Source: Syngnathus acus
Lineage: Eukaryota; Chordata; Actinopteri; Syngnathiformes; Syngnathidae
NCBI RefSeq assembly: GCF_901709675.1
Contig: NC_051100.1
Coordinates: 13,994,286 to 14,058,285, forward strand
DNA length: 64,000 nucleotides
Direction: 5' to 3'
Shown here: piece by piece, positions 1-10,353 of the stretch
Layout of the letters: the number at the start of each line of letters is the position of its first letter
Numbering within the stretch: position 1 is the first letter of the stretch
Translations under genes and position numbers: made by a program
The notes under the pieces: model-generated
Database searches by the model: none
Told to the model about the DNA's origin: nothing
Seen by the model: only the letters and a program-made list of their open reading frames with translations

Positions 1-179
1 CGGCTTCCGGTAGTAAATGCGCAGGCGAGCGGTTCCCCATCTACTGGGGAAACGCAGTCATTGCAGGCAAAATGACAAAAAAAAAAGTTTAATAATACAA
101 TTAATTCAGGGTTGGCGGGCCGGATTAAACGGTCCCGTGGGCCGGATGTGGCCCGCGGGCCGTAGTTTGCCCACCCCTG
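1..179. mobile_element. hAT element, right end
   Basis: This is the right end of a hAT transposon that begins outside the window. It ends with the terminal motif TTTGCCCACCCCTG at 179 and is followed by GTCTAGCT, which fits the 8-bp target pattern of the other hATs here (central TA). The body matches the copies at 41128-41730 and 18255-19954, including the purine/pyrimidine-rich GGCCCGCGGGCC block. No coding sequence remains. Confidence 0.8.
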
Positions 180-220
180 GTCTAGCTGGAACGGCCACAT
201 CGCTTGTTACCGGATCAATA

Positions 221-243
221 CCCCCCCCCCCCCCCCCCCCCCC
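221..243. repeat. poly-C tract
   Basis: A run of 23 cytosines. It is a simple homopolymer and its exact length in the assembly is unreliable. Confidence 0.95.
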
Positions 244-423
244 TTAATGGTGACTGCGAGCCAGTAAGGAACGAGAGAAGGATTGCCGATTCACATGCGT
301 GAATCATTGTGCATTGCCAATCCTTCACTCCCCAGTTTTTCCCAAAATGTCAAAAGCCTTTCATATCTGGAAACAGGCCAGATCGCCATACCTACCGCTT
401 GGGCTACCAGAACCGCAGACACC

Positions 424-496
424 TCGCGGCAGCATGCTCAGTGGTAAAGTGGCGTTCTCCCAACCAAGAGGTTGGTGGTTTGATCCCCAGCCATAT
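424..496 (+). repeat. tRNA-derived SINE head fragment
   Basis: The stretch carries an A-box-like segment (GCTCAGTGGTAAAGTGG) and a B-box-like segment (GGTTTGATCCCC) at the spacing of a tRNA-type pol III promoter. It resembles the head of the full SINE at 60034. The hAT at 505 interrupts it immediately downstream. Confidence 0.65.
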
Positions 497-504
497 GTCT
501 AGAT

Positions 505-1002
505 CAGTGGTTCCCAAAGTGGGCGGTACCGCCCCCCTGGGGGCGGTGGAAAGATCTGGGGGGGCGGTGAGGAAGAAAGGGGCGGTAGGGGGGCGGCAGT
601 CGATTTGTACACAACACGCCGCTCTGGCCCAGTCAGATCCGACAGCATAGACTACAAAAGCAAAAGCTCAGGTTTGTAATTTCAAGCTTGTAATGTTCAG
701 AATTTTTCTGTTTCTGAGAAACAAACTCAGTGCTCCCACTAATTCAACGTAATGGTAATGATATTATAAATGTATTATTTATTTATTTATATAAATGTAT
801 TATTTATTTATATAAATGCCGGTCCGCGAAAATATTTCTGACATGTAACCGGTCCGTGGCGCAAAAAAGGTTGGGGACCACAGCAGCAAACCAAATATCA
901 AGAAAGAGGTGTTTGTTTCCATATGTGCCTTGGGGGGGGGGCGCTAGGAATTCACTGGGGAGCCAAAGGGGGCGCCAGCCTGCAAAAGTTTGGGAACCAC
1001 TG
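505..1002. mobile_element. hAT MITE with perfect TSD
   Basis: Starts with CAGTGGTTCCCAAAG and ends with TTTGGGAACCACTG, flanked on both sides by the 8-bp duplication GTCTAGAT (497-504 and 1003-1010). It is non-autonomous. It carries at about 815-880 the right end of a different hAT (the CAGTGGTCCCCAACC family). The copies at 11118-11953 and 39909-40728 instead carry the other end of that inner element. Confidence 0.92.
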
Positions 1003-1106
1003 GTCTAGATCATATTACACGCACCATAATCTTGTTTATGTACAAAAGCCTCAACAACCTCAGTGAATGAATAACTCATCAATGGTCATCCCTTAATGGT
1101 TTTGTT

Positions 1107-4100
1107 TTGGAGAATATTTTAAGCGTGCTGGTCACACGTTTTGGAGAAAATCCCTCAAACATGTCACTCAGAGACCGATTGCCCACCATGGAAATGGAGG
1201 ATGTCAACATTGGCTGTGTGTGTCGCCACAGAGACAGAAGTCCGGACCGCAGTTGCATCCGCAGCAGAAGTCGCGCAAGGAGCAAGAGCCGCCATCGCAG
1301 CCAGCGGCGCAGTAAGTCTCGGTCCACGTCCAGAGGGCGCAGTCGAGGGCGGGCGTCCAGCCGGGCCTCAAGCCGGGCCCCAAGCCGGGCCAGCAGTCAC
1401 AGCAGGAGGCGCAGCTCCAGCAGCAGCTCCAGCAGCAGCTCCAGCAGCCCCCGTGCCAAACCTTTCAGCGAACTGGAAGTGGCTCGTCGCAGGAAGGAGC
1501 AGGAAGAATTGTTGTGTCTGCCCACCAAGTCCATCCTCAAGAAACGCTCCGACTACGAGCACTCACCGTTGGTCAGGGTGCGTTCCTTCCGATGACCACA
1601 TTGAACACATTGAATATACACATTGAACGCGCCCTGGTCCTTTTCAGGTGGCTCGGTGGTGCACTGGTTCGGAGGGTGCGCATTCGATTCCACCCAGTGT
1701 GGAGTTTGCATGTTCTCCCCGTGCCTGCGTGGGTTTCCTCCGGGAATCCCCACCTCCCTAAAACAAGGCTGATTGAGCACTCCAAATTGCCCATAAGTGC
1801 GAATTGTTGTTCGTCTCTGTGTGCCCTGCGATTGGCCGGCCCAGTTCAGGGTGTCCCCCCGCCTACGATGACTGCTGGGATAGGCTCCAGCACACCCGCC
1901 ACCCCTGCGGGAACAAGCGGTACAGAAGATGGATGGATGGTCCTTTCCAAAGTACCCAAAAGTACCTCGACAGAAGCTAACTGGCCTTGTAGTAAACTCA
2001 GTCACATCGGCACATTGAATCGCTCTGTGCTGAAGAAGGCGACTGTTCAAGTTGCGATTGCTTTGAAACTTGAGTGGTGCAGTGAAAGTGAGCGGCGTTG
2101 CCTCATGCGCGTTCACCCGGCCAGCATGGCCTCCTTAAGGTGGCGACTTGAAGCGACTTTTTCAATCCCGTCCTTTGTCACTTGGTCCTGTCTTAAGCTG
2201 CGCCGTGGTTCTGTTGCTTTGCTAACATCTTTTTTTCCTCACGGGCTGCGCAACTGGTGACATTTGCAACCAAAAGGAGGCTTCAGAAACTTGAGCTGAC
2301 CACCTTTTGTATTTGGGACTGTGCCAAAGGACACCGACTGCAATTTGGTGCCAATAGTTCTGGTGCCGGTCCCCATGCCGTCTTTGTTCACGAGGTGACT
2401 TTGTGTGTGCGTTTGTGTCGTTCAGACTTGTGACTCGGGCCTGTCTCACGTAGCGGAGGAGCTCCTGCGGGCCGTGAAAGGAATGGATTCGGCCGCCGTG
2501 GCGTCTGTGTTGAACGAGCTGCGGTCCGACCCGCAGATGTCGCAGCGGGCCGACTTCAACGCGGAAATCAAGGAGATCCTGAATTTGCTGGACCTGGCGG
2601 CGGTGGCCCAAGAAGCCAAGAGTTTGGCCACTGATATTGACGACGAGGAGAAGTTCCTGTATGGAGACTCGGTAGAACCCGAGATAGTGGTTCCGCCCGA
2701 GCCACTCCAGAACCACGCCTTTGATCTGTACGGCGATGTCACGGAGGACGTTCTCTACGACGATCTGCTGCCAGCCACCATACCTCCGGTGGTCTCGCCT
2801 ACCATTGCTGGCGAGGTCTGTACGAATTGGACCCCCTCGGCTCACGCCTCCGTTTCCCATGCTTCCGAACCGCCGCCGGACGAGGAGAACGATCAGCAGG
2901 CACTGGAAGACTACCAGAAGCTTCAGAACCTCTTGAAGACCATTGGCTTGGATCTGGGTGTGACAGAGATCAGCAAACTGGCTGCCAGGACCAAGGAGCG
3001 CTTGCATGGAAATAAGATGCCCAAGCGACGGCGTACACGTTACTCCTCCGGCAGCTCTGACGAAGGTCGCAGCAGGCGCAGCCGCAGCTCAGATGAGGAA
3101 GAGGAGGACGACGACAAACGGGTCCGCCACGCCAGACGTGCGGGCAGTTGGAGCAAAGATGTCGGTAGCGCTATAAGTGAGGTGCTTCAGCAAACGGCCG
3201 CCATTGACACCGCAGCCCCTTTGTCGACGACGCCCGTCCCTGCGACCGTGGCCGTCCCTCCCTCCTACCCGCCCTCGCATGCTCCAGGTATGCTGGCGCC
3301 CAGCTATCTGTCGCCGGGCTACGGCCAGTACAGGAACTTCCTGCCATACGCGCAACCGCAGTGGCCACCTTTGTACCCGCCCCCAAGCTTGCTGCCGACA
3401 CCTGGCGCCACCAACTTCCCGCCGACGCCCAGTGCCAACAACTTCCTGCAAGCTCTGCCGTACCATGCAGCTGAGCCCCAGCCGTCGGCACTTCCTGAGG
3501 TTAAAGGTCAGTCGGTGTCCGCTTAGCCGAGGGCCGGTTGTCCGTTTGATTGGATGACAAGTAAATCTCGGAAGGGAAAAAGCAACGAGTGAAACTTGTC
3601 ACTGAGTGAAAATGTCCCTGTTGTTTGCTTTTGTTTCTTTGGGGGCGGGCATCAATTTAAAGATAAATGTCATCCGGGGCCTTTAATTGCAGCCCCAGCT
3701 TGGCCCGTGACCCTTGAAGGGTGACCTTGGTTTGTTGTTCAGGTGCCGTAAAGACTCCTTGGATCTCCGGGAAGGGAGCGGGACCGGCTTTCTGTCAGGT
3801 GTCAGAGCAGGAGAACAACGAAAGCCAGAAGCAGAAGGTTGGTGCGCTTTCTCCCCTTGCCATCGCCAAGAGTCTTGCCGATGACCTGGTTTTCAGGTTC
3901 TGGAGGAGCGGGAGAACCTGAGACAGGAGCGAGAGCAGCGCATGAAAAAGAAGGAGTACCTCATGAAGGAACTGGAGCGACTACGCAAGCAACAAGGTAG
4001 CGCATGCACGCACACCAGCGGGAGTGTCCGTCATGACGTATACTTGTGGGCACCTTCAAAGGCCAGATGCCAACTGTCTTGAAGGGTGACTGCATTAAGG

Positions 4101-7100
4101 GTGACTGCATTAGGACTGACGGTGCTGTGGCATGAAGGTAGTCAGCCAAAAAGATTCTGGATTAGGACCGTGTATGATGGCCTTTAGGTCAGCGTTGGCT
4201 GCTTATTTCGGAGTGGAGCTTTGCTAATAGTTAGTTGAGCCAGCCGGCGAGGCGAGGTGAGACGTCATCCTGAGTGTCGGCAGCAAGCTAATGACCCACT
4301 TGGCACATGCGTTGCTCGGAACGCTTGTTTTCTTCTTGCTCCCTTTCGTCTTCCCTGCCTTATTTTGGCGCATTACACTGGACCGAAAATCGCGCTCAGG
4401 AATTTGCCCCCAATTCTAAGTGATCACAATGCGTTTCGGTCTGCTCAGTGTTGGCATCTACGCTGTTTGATTGATCTACACGTGGCCTGTCCGACACGCC
4501 TTTTGACATGACTGACAGTTCCTGCTGTGTTCTTTGCAGCCAGCGCGCCTCTCAAGCATTGCGACAACCGACTGAGTGGCGTTTTTTTTTTTTTTTTTTT
4601 TTTTGTGCTTTCAGGCGAGCTGCTGAGGAAGAAGCGTCGCGAGAATGATGGTCACAAAGACCCGCTCCTGCAGGAGATCAGCCTCCTGCAGGAGGACATC
4701 ATGATGCAGATCTCCAACCTGCGCAAGGAGCACGAGGTGGCCGAGAAGAAGCGCAGTGAGATCGATAAGGTGGCGCTCATCCTGGGGCTCGGACCCTCTG
4801 ACCGTCCCCGTTCGACATCCCGGGTGGCGCAGGAAGCCCACGCGCTGGCCAAGCCCGATATAAGTAGGTCCCGCATGCAGCACAGTCCAGAGCACCAACA
4901 AGATGGCGAGCGCCAACAAAATGACGCTGGCGGCGGTGGCATCTCCCTGAAGGTACAAACAAATCAACAAGCTCTTCATGGAACACTTCAAAACAACACT
5001 TGAATGTTGTGATCAAACCTTTTGCCATCACAGCAATGCTCACAATCATATCTTTATTTCTTAGCAGGACGTGTCAGAAGCAAACCGGCGACTGCTCATT
5101 CCCGCGACTCCGCCCCCTGAGCCCTTTGAATACTACGACGCTGGGAACCATTGGTGCAAAAGCTGTAACCTCATCTCGGGATCCATGTTTGATTTTTTTA
5201 ACCACCTGCATAGCAAAACCCACCGCAAGGTTTGTCATGCTTGACCTTTTTGGACTTTTACTTGAGTATGTGTCACATGTCATGACTTAGCCAAATGGTC
5301 GTTAATTCTGTCAGATTTCCGGATGTCGTCTGTTGGGCCAAACTCGAGGCCTATCTGAATTTTGGCAGGTTTTTTTTGTTTTGTTTTTTCCCCCCGTCTC
5401 CCTGTCTTTTTAACATCTCGTGACCAAACTTGCTCTTTTTGCCAGTTTCAAGCTGATGTTGCCTCCGGGTCTTTTCCAGACTCTGGACCCTTACGAGCGT
5501 CCGTGGGCCTCCTCACCCACCCAAGCAGCGAAGAAAGCACAGACTGAAGAGAAGCTAATGAAACCGGCCAAAGGTACCTCATGTCTATCATCTGGTCATG
5601 CGTGCGTTTGGGACGTCTTGAGGTTCCTGGTTGACTCTGTCACATTTATTGTGGTGCTATCTTGCAGGTTCTGAGTTCTTATTTCCTGTGCGCGGATTTT
5701 TCTGTTTGCTGTGTGAAAAGTTCTTTGGAGACGCAATCTGCGCAGAAGAGCATGTCACCACTCACGGCCACAACGACAACTACAAGGTATTGAACAGCCG
5801 CCTGTGTCGCCTCCTGTGACAGCAACTCTGCGAGTTTGACCTGGCACGTTAGCTTTAACTTTGGCATTGGGCAGAATCCTCATATGTCCAAAAGCATCAC
5901 TTTGCCGGGGACCCCCAAAATGGCAGCTTTGTTCAATCGTTAGCATTGCGCAAGCCACACTTTAGATTGCTCAATCATTTGTAAAAGTAACACCCACATG
6001 TGTTGACTGACCAAAAGTATCAATTTTTGAAACAAATACAGTAATCCCTCCATATATCGCGGTTCATTTATCGCGGCTTCAGTACATCGCAGATTTTTTT
6101 CCAAATTAAAAAAATAAATCAAAAATTCAAAATAAAACTTCTAAATTGAGGAATTATGGCACGAAAGTTTCCCACACGCCAGCAGAAGGCAGGGAGTGCA
6201 CACACAATTGCAGTACCTTGTTATAAAAAAAGTTGTTATAATAAGAGTTCTCAAAACATATTTACAGTATTGTACCTTTTTATAAAAAAAATATAATCGT
6301 AAAAGAGTTCTAAAAACATATTTACAGTATGTACACTTGTACCTTGTTATAAAAAAGTTGTTATAATAATAGAAGAGTTCTAAAAACATATTTACAGTAT
6401 ACTTTAGTTACATCTACATATGTGACACACACACACACACACATTTTCTGAACCGCTTAATCCCCACGGGGGTCGCGGGTGTGCTGGAGCCTATCCCAGC
6501 CGTCAACGGGCAGTAGGCGGGGGACACCCTGAACCTGTTGCCAGCCAATCGCAGGGCACACAGAGACAAACAAACGTTTGCACTCGCACTTAGGGACAAT
6601 TTGGAGTGCTCAATCGGCCTACCAAGCATGTTTTGGGGATGTGGGAGGAAAATATCGCGGGTGGTCTTGGAACCAATTATCCACGATAAACGAGGGATTA
6701 CTGTATGATATGTGACTTGTGAGGCTTTGGCCCGAGGCCGGAGATAAGAGCCACGTGTAAAGCGTCTTGGAGTGTCTTTCACCCTCACCCAGGCGTCGGG
6801 AACCTATGGCTCGCGAGCCAGATACGGCTCTTTTGGTGATGTTATTAAAAAGAATACATTAGTACACTCGAAAATGTGTTGGTCTTAATTAAAATACATG
6901 CATTTAATTGTATCTAGCCTATCATTTTTTTTTAAATGGTATGGCTCTCACAGGAAATTATTTGTAAAAAATGGGCATGTATGGCTCTGTCCGCCAAAAA
7001 GGTTCCCAACCCCTGCCCTAACCCTCAAGCAAAGCAAGCAAGGTGGCGGCTCCTGCTTTTGGCCGTCAGCTGTATTGCATGTGGTTGTCGTGGTGACACA

Positions 7101-9659
7101 TTTGCTGGCGTCTTTCTGATTGGCCCAATTCCATTCTGCACTGAATTCAGAACATCTGAGTTCACACTATTCCACAGCCTGTCGTTGGGAATCTTTGACA
7201 TTACCATTTTTTTCTTCTCTCATCCACTTGTTCAGAAAAAAATGCACAAGAATCCCCTCTATGAGCAGAGAAGGAATCTGGATCGCCAAGCTGGGCTGGC
7301 CTCCAACCAGACAGGCAAAAAATGTAAACATGAAGAAGACAAGGGTGAGAAAACCAAAGGCAAAAAGGAGAGAAAAGGTGAAAAGGACTTTGGCACAGAG
7401 GTTGCCTCATCCAAAGCTGGTCAGGAGGAAGAGAGAGCCAAAGTGTTGAAGAGGGAAAATGATCTTCAAACTATGAGGATGTCTTGTTATGCCAGGATAG
7501 AAGAGGAGGACAAATTGAGATCCAAGAAGAAAAGTGACAAGTGCCATTGGGCTGTAGAGGAAGAGGAGAGGCCCAATTGGAGGAGAGATGAGCAAGAACA
7601 ACACAAACAAAGCCAAGAAGGACGTCGGTATCGGAATCACAAGCAGGAAGAAGAGCAGTACGAGCGCCGGCCACAACATGACGACAGACACAAGTTAGAC
7701 AAACACCAGCGTGAACAACAAGACAAGGAGAAGAACGTGCAAAGTGCCTCAGAGCAAGTGGAAGCTGTGCTCAAGCCCTACCACCCGCCCAAAGTCATCT
7801 GCGGACCCAGTCTGGCCATGAGAGCCAAACTACTCAAGCAGAACCCGGACGCCGCAAAGCTGCCAGCGACCCTCGGAAAGTTCACCTGGAAGAAACGGGA
7901 GAACCAGCTAGCTAAAGATGCCCAGAAAGCGGCTGCCGAGTTCATCAAGGACGACCAACAAGATGCCAATGACGACTCGTTTGCAAAGTCTGTGGCCTTC
8001 GCTAAGGAAATTGCGCAAAAGTTATCTGGTACCGGCAGCTCATTGGCGCCGTGGGTGTCGAGTGGCGCCAACCCGTCGCCAGTGCCTGCCGACTTTTCGG
8101 CCCCTCCTGCAGCTCAGAGGAGAAAGTGCACTGTGATAAAACCCGCAGCTCTTAGCACCGGCAACCCCTTCGTAGTTCGTCAGGGCTCACCCACACCGGA
8201 CAGAGCCATTTTTCCTCCTCTTGAGAGACTGCCGGAAGCCAAGCGGGACACCCTCAATCCAGCCGCTTCCAAAACCGAGTCCCAGCCTGGCCAACTTGTG
8301 TCTCAGTCTCACCTTTTGTCTGATCCCAGAGCAGTGTTCCCAGCATCGAGTCCCACCCTCGCATTTGTCAGACCAGTGCTGACCACATTCCATTCTGCAC
8401 CGTCGGGCTTGGGCTCATCCTTACCTAGGTCAAGTTCTACCCTAGGCGTTGTTAGACCAGCCCCGCCTCAGTTCCCTTCGATCCCATCGGACACCAGCTC
8501 TTTACCTGGGTCAAAACCAGCCTCGTCAGCGAGCAAACCAACTCAACCCGTGTCGAAGCCTGAGGTTAACTCAGCCACTCCCCCGCCATCGAGACCCGAG
8601 GTTAAGCCTGAGGTTCACTGGGCCACTCCCCTGACTTTGAGGCCTGAGGTTAACTGGGCCACTCCCCTGCCTTTGAGGCCTGTTAATCCGGCTCCCCAAG
8701 TGTCGCAATTTGTTCAGTCACCCATTGAAGTGGAAATGGTGGACATGGAGCCAGATGTGGCCGCTCCCGGTGTCCCAGAGAGTGAGCAGACTCACATGGT
8801 ATTTGTCAAACCACCGCCGCCCTTCAGCATGGTGGATGGCGCTCAGAAGTCTGACAAACCAAAAACTAACCTGGCTGCTGCTAAAGCCCAGGATTTATTT
8901 GGTATCTTCTACAGTTCAAAGGACAAGACGGGACCCTTGTCCTTGTCAAAGTCAGGGGTAGTAGACATAAGTGAGACCCAAAGAGGTCCATTTATCACTG
9001 AACCAGTGGCGCATTCTGCAGCTCAACCTTCAAATGAATCTCCTCAGCCAGATTCCGCATTGCCAGAAAGGCTCCAATTGCAGTCCGAATCAGAGCTCCT
9101 AATCAAATCAGTTTGGTCTTTGCAGACCACCCCCGAGCGAGCACCTGAGGGAGTTCTGCTTGACACTTGTGTTGCGAGTCCACATGGAGAGGGTCCTGAA
9201 AGCACGCCAGCACATGCGTCGCAAACTCAGCATGTTAAAACTTGTGAAGCCAAACCAGATGATGAAAACCCGAGGAGCTTTCCAGAACCACGCCGCGAAA
9301 CATCGGCCAAGCTCAAATCTATTCCCGCTCCTAGAATGCCAGGGAAAACTGCAAAAAAGAGAACTCCTCCATCCTCCCATGTCCCCATCCGACAAACCCG
9401 ATCCCAAACCAGGCTGCATCATCTCGAGCAGACCGTAGAAGATGCTGACCACAAGCGCTCAGAGTCTCTAGGAGACGCTGAGCCAGACCTCTCAGATTCT
9501 CCAGCAGATGCTGACCTCAAACTTTCAGAGTCTGCAGGAGATGCTGACCAGAAACCCTCAGAGTCTGCAGGAGACGCTGACCCCAAGCTCTCGGAGTCTG
9601 AGGGAGATGCTGACCGAAATGTCTCAGAGTCTGCCCAAGATGTTGACCAAAAACTCTGA
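1107..9659 (+). CDS. znf318: ZNF318-like zinc finger protein (5' partial)
   Basis: This is the fish orthologue of ZNF318, a large nuclear matrin-type zinc-finger protein implicated in mammals in IgM/IgD alternative transcript processing and as a nuclear-receptor co-factor. Hand-spliced exons are 1232?-1577, 2426-3506, 3743-3837, 3897-3996, 4615-4952, 5065-5229, 5480-5573, 5668-5786 and 7236-9659. All junctions are GT-AG and all phases agree; exons 2-9 give 1,471 codons plus stop. Order of parts: RS-rich tract, the SILKKR motif, a conserved block around LKTIGLDLGVTEIS, a coiled coil (LRKEHEVAEKK), zinc finger 1, zinc finger 2, the block PLYEQRRNLDRQAGLA, then a long charged and Pro/Ser-rich tail ending in short acidic repeats. 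The N-terminal exons were not found: positions 1-1010 are transposons. The true start and the left edge of the first listed exon are therefore uncertain. Confidence 0.9.
1232..1577 (+). CDS. znf318: znf318 exon, RS-rich domain
   Basis: Encodes an Arg/Ser-rich tract and then ELEVARRRKEQEE and SILKKRSDYE, which match the ZNF318 pattern. The donor is AGG|GTGCGT at 1578, phase 0. The left edge (CCACAG|AGACAG) is a weak acceptor; the frame stays open back to 1107, and the upstream phrase SLRDRLPTMEMEDV faintly recalls ZNF318, so the exon may be longer. Confidence 0.65.
1645..1937 (+). mobile_element. tRNA-derived SINE with ATGG tail
   Basis: Inserted in a znf318 intron. It has the head GGCTCGGTGGTGCACTGG, a B-box-like GATTCC, and the body GCATGTTCTCC...GGGATAGGCTCCAGCAC, and ends in GATGGATGG. 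The flanking TGGTCCTTT is repeated on both sides (about 1635 and 1938). Compared with the full copy at 33504 it lacks about 30 bp between the A and B boxes, so its promoter is broken. Confidence 0.85.
2426..3506 (+). CDS. znf318: znf318 exon 2 of the model
   Basis: Acceptor TTCAG|ACT at 2425/2426 and donor AAAG|GTCAGT at 3506. It encodes the acidic DIDDEEKFLYGD motif and the conserved LQNLLKTIGLDLGVTEISK segment, followed by RTKERLHG. A basic/Ser-rich stretch and a Pro/Tyr-rich stretch come after. These are landmark sequences of ZNF318. Confidence 0.9.
3743..3837 (+). CDS. znf318: znf318 exon 3 of the model
   Basis: 95-bp exon, acceptor GTTCAG at 3742, donor AAG|GTTGGT at 3838. Phase 1 in, phase 0 out. 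It encodes a short Gln/Glu-rich linker. Confidence 0.8.
3897..3996 (+). CDS. znf318: znf318 exon 4 of the model (coiled coil)
   Basis: 100-bp exon, acceptor TTTCAG at 3896, donor CAAG|GTAGCG at 3997. It encodes a Glu/Arg/Lys-rich helix (VLEERENLRQERE..., then LMKELERLRKQQ) that begins the coiled coil also present in mammalian ZNF318. Confidence 0.88.
4615..4952 (+). CDS. znf318: znf318 exon 5 of the model (coiled coil)
   Basis: Acceptor TTTCAG at 4614, preceded by a T tract (4581-4604); donor AAG|GTACAA at 4953. It continues the coiled coil: ENDGHKDPLLQEI, SNLRKEHEVAEKKRSEID and VALILGLGPSDR. The HKDPLL and VALILGL motifs closely match human ZNF318. Confidence 0.92.
5065..5229 (+). CDS. znf318: znf318 exon 6, zinc finger 1
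   Basis: 165-bp phase-0 exon encoding YYDAGNHWCKSCNLISGSM followed by FDFFNHLHSKTHRK. The C-x2-C and H-x5-H spacing is that of a matrin/U1-type finger. The acceptor could be TTAG at 5064 or CAG at 5067; the two differ by one glutamine. Confidence 0.93.
5480..5573 (+). CDS. znf318: znf318 exon 7 of the model
   Basis: 94-bp exon, acceptor TTCCAG at 5479, donor AAAG|GTACCT. It encodes TLDPYERPWASSPTQAAKK, the conserved linker between the two fingers. Confidence 0.9.
5668..5786 (+). CDS. znf318: znf318 exon 8, zinc finger 2
   Basis: 119-bp exon, acceptor CTTGCAG, donor AAG|GTATTG. It encodes GSEFLFPVRGFFCLLCEKFF and then CAEEHVTTHGHNDNYK, a second C-x2-C, H-x5-H matrin-type finger. Confidence 0.93.
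6039..6703. mobile_element. Tc1/mariner-type MITE (CAGTAATCCCTC ends)
   Basis: Inverted ends CAGTAATCCCTC and GAGGGATTACTG flanked by TA on both sides (6037-6038, 6704-6705), inside the long znf318 intron. AT-rich interior with tandem TTTACAGTAT-type segments and no coding capacity. A SINE fragment sits inside it at about 6443-6655. Confidence 0.85.
6443..6655 (-). mobile_element. SINE fragment (ATGG-tail family)
   Basis: Reverse-strand match to the body of the SINE at 33504 (ACCGCTTAATCCCCACGGGG through GTTTTGGGGATGTGGGAGG). The tRNA-like head is missing. A short CA run precedes it at 6426-6442. Confidence 0.85.
6790..7015. mobile_element. hAT MITE in znf318 intron
   Basis: Ends are CAGGCGTCGGGAACC and GGTTCCCAACCCCTG. 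Flanks CCCTCACC and CCCTAACC match at 7 of 8 positions, so this is an older hAT insertion. It lies just upstream of the last znf318 exon. Confidence 0.85.
7236..9659 (+). CDS. znf318: znf318 last exon
   Basis: Acceptor TTGTTCAG at 7235, preceded by a pyrimidine tract; 2,424 bp open to TGA at 9657-9659. It begins KKMHKNPLYEQRRNLDRQAG, matching ZNF318 directly after finger 2. A Glu/Lys/Arg-rich region follows, then KFTWKKRENQ, a KCTVIKPAAL segment, and a long Pro/Ser-rich tail with a repeated RPEVNWATPLPLRP-type motif. The end is a short acidic tandem repeat, approximately SESAGDADQKP, about 11 residues per unit. The protein ends earlier than mammalian ZNF318 because a 2-bp loss in the repeat array brings TGA into frame. 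Confidence 0.92.
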   Translation, partial: KKMHKNPLYEQRRNLDRQAGLASNQTGKKCKHEEDKGEKTKGKKERKGEKDFGTEVASSKAGQEEERAKVLKRENDLQTMRMSCYARIEEEDKLRSKKKSDKCHWAVEEEERPNWRRDEQEQHKQSQEGRRYRNHKQEEEQYERRPQHDDRHKLDKHQREQQDKEKNVQSASEQVEAVLKPYHPPKVICGPSLAMRAKLLKQNPDAAKLPATLGKFTWKKRENQLAKDAQKAAAEFIKDDQQDANDDSFAKSVAFAKEIAQKLSGTGSSLAPWVSSGANPSPVPADFSAPPAAQRRKCTVIKPAALSTGNPFVVRQGSPTPDRAIFPPLERLPEAKRDTLNPAASKTESQPGQLVSQSHLLSDPRAVFPASSPTLAFVRPVLTTFHSAPSGLGSSLPRSSSTLGVVRPAPPQFPSIPSDTSSLPGSKPASSASKPTQPVSKPEVNSATPPPSRPEVKPEVHWATPLTLRPEVNWATPLPLRPVNPAPQVSQFVQSPIEVEMVDMEPDVAAPGVPESEQTHMVFVKPPPPFSMVDGAQKSDKPKTNLAAAKAQDLFGIFYSSKDKTGPLSLSKSGVVDISETQRGPFITEPVAHSAAQPSNESPQPDSALPERLQLQSESELLIKSVWSLQTTPERAPEGVLLDTCVASPHGEGPESTPAHASQTQHVKTCEAKPDDENPRSFPEPRRETSAKLKSIPAPRMPGKTAKKRTPPSSHVPIRQTRSQTRLHHLEQTVEDADHKRSESLGDAEPDLSDSPADADLKLSESAGDADQKPSESAGDADPKLSESEGDADRNVSESAQDVDQKL

Positions 9660-10347
9660 GTCTGCCTAAAATGCTGACCAGAAGCTCTTGGAGTCTGTAG
9701 GAGATTCTGACCAGACGCCCTCAGATTTTGCTGACCAGAAGCTCTTGGAGTCTGTAGGGGATTCTGACCAGAAGCCCTCAGATTCTATTGGCCCAAAGCC
9801 AGTTTGCAGGAAATTCTGACCAGAAACCCTCAGATTCTGCTGAAGCCATTGGAGTCCCCAGGAGATGCTAAACCAAATCTCCCTGGGACACCTCAAAATG
9901 ACGAGACAATATTAATCTCTACTCTTTTGGACTCCTTGCTAATTTCAACCTAGAGTAGGAGGAGACACAAGGGAGGCTCTCGTTTGAAGGCTTTGTTCGT
10001 CAACTTTCTTTTGGTTTTTCATCTGAGAATTCAAGACTTGGATAACATGTTCTTCTCTGTTATACAGGGATTGGTCCCGTACCTAGAGTACCACGTAACA
10101 AAAAAAAGAAAAAAAAAGTCATTCCAAGATTACAAACAAAAGGATTTTTTTTCCTCATTTCTTTTCCTGGCTGAACATTTGTGAGGTAAAGTACGCTTTA
10201 CTTTTTCTATTCAACTTGAGTCGTACTGTTAGTAGATTTGCGTAGGTGGTCTTCCGCTTTGAAAAATGATGGACTGGTGCTTGTAAACTTAGTCTAGGAA
10301 ATCCATAACATTTGGTTCCCTCTGCTTGTCTTGTGCAACCATGTTTT
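9660..10347 (+). other. znf318: znf318 3' UTR with decayed coding repeats
   Basis: The first 230 bp still contain copies of the 33-bp unit that encodes the C-terminal acidic repeats (CTGACCAGAAGC, GGAGTCTGTAGGAGATTCTG), now out of frame and broken by stops. The rest is AT-rich and unremarkable up to the poly(A) signal. Confidence 0.75.
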
Positions 10348-10353
10348 AATAAA
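10348..10353 (+). terminator. znf318: poly(A) signal of znf318
   Basis: AATAAA in the context TTTTAATAAAAGTT, about 690 bp after the stop codon. Confidence 0.75.

Noticed and set aside
424-496. Possible functional tRNA gene
   Set aside because: The A and B boxes are imperfect, the acceptor-stem ends do not pair, and the flanks are SINE-like.
6936-7235. Upstream extension of the last znf318 reading frame
   Set aside because: The open frame runs into the intron and the hAT MITE at 6790-7015. A good acceptor at 7235 and ZNF318 similarity begin the real exon.
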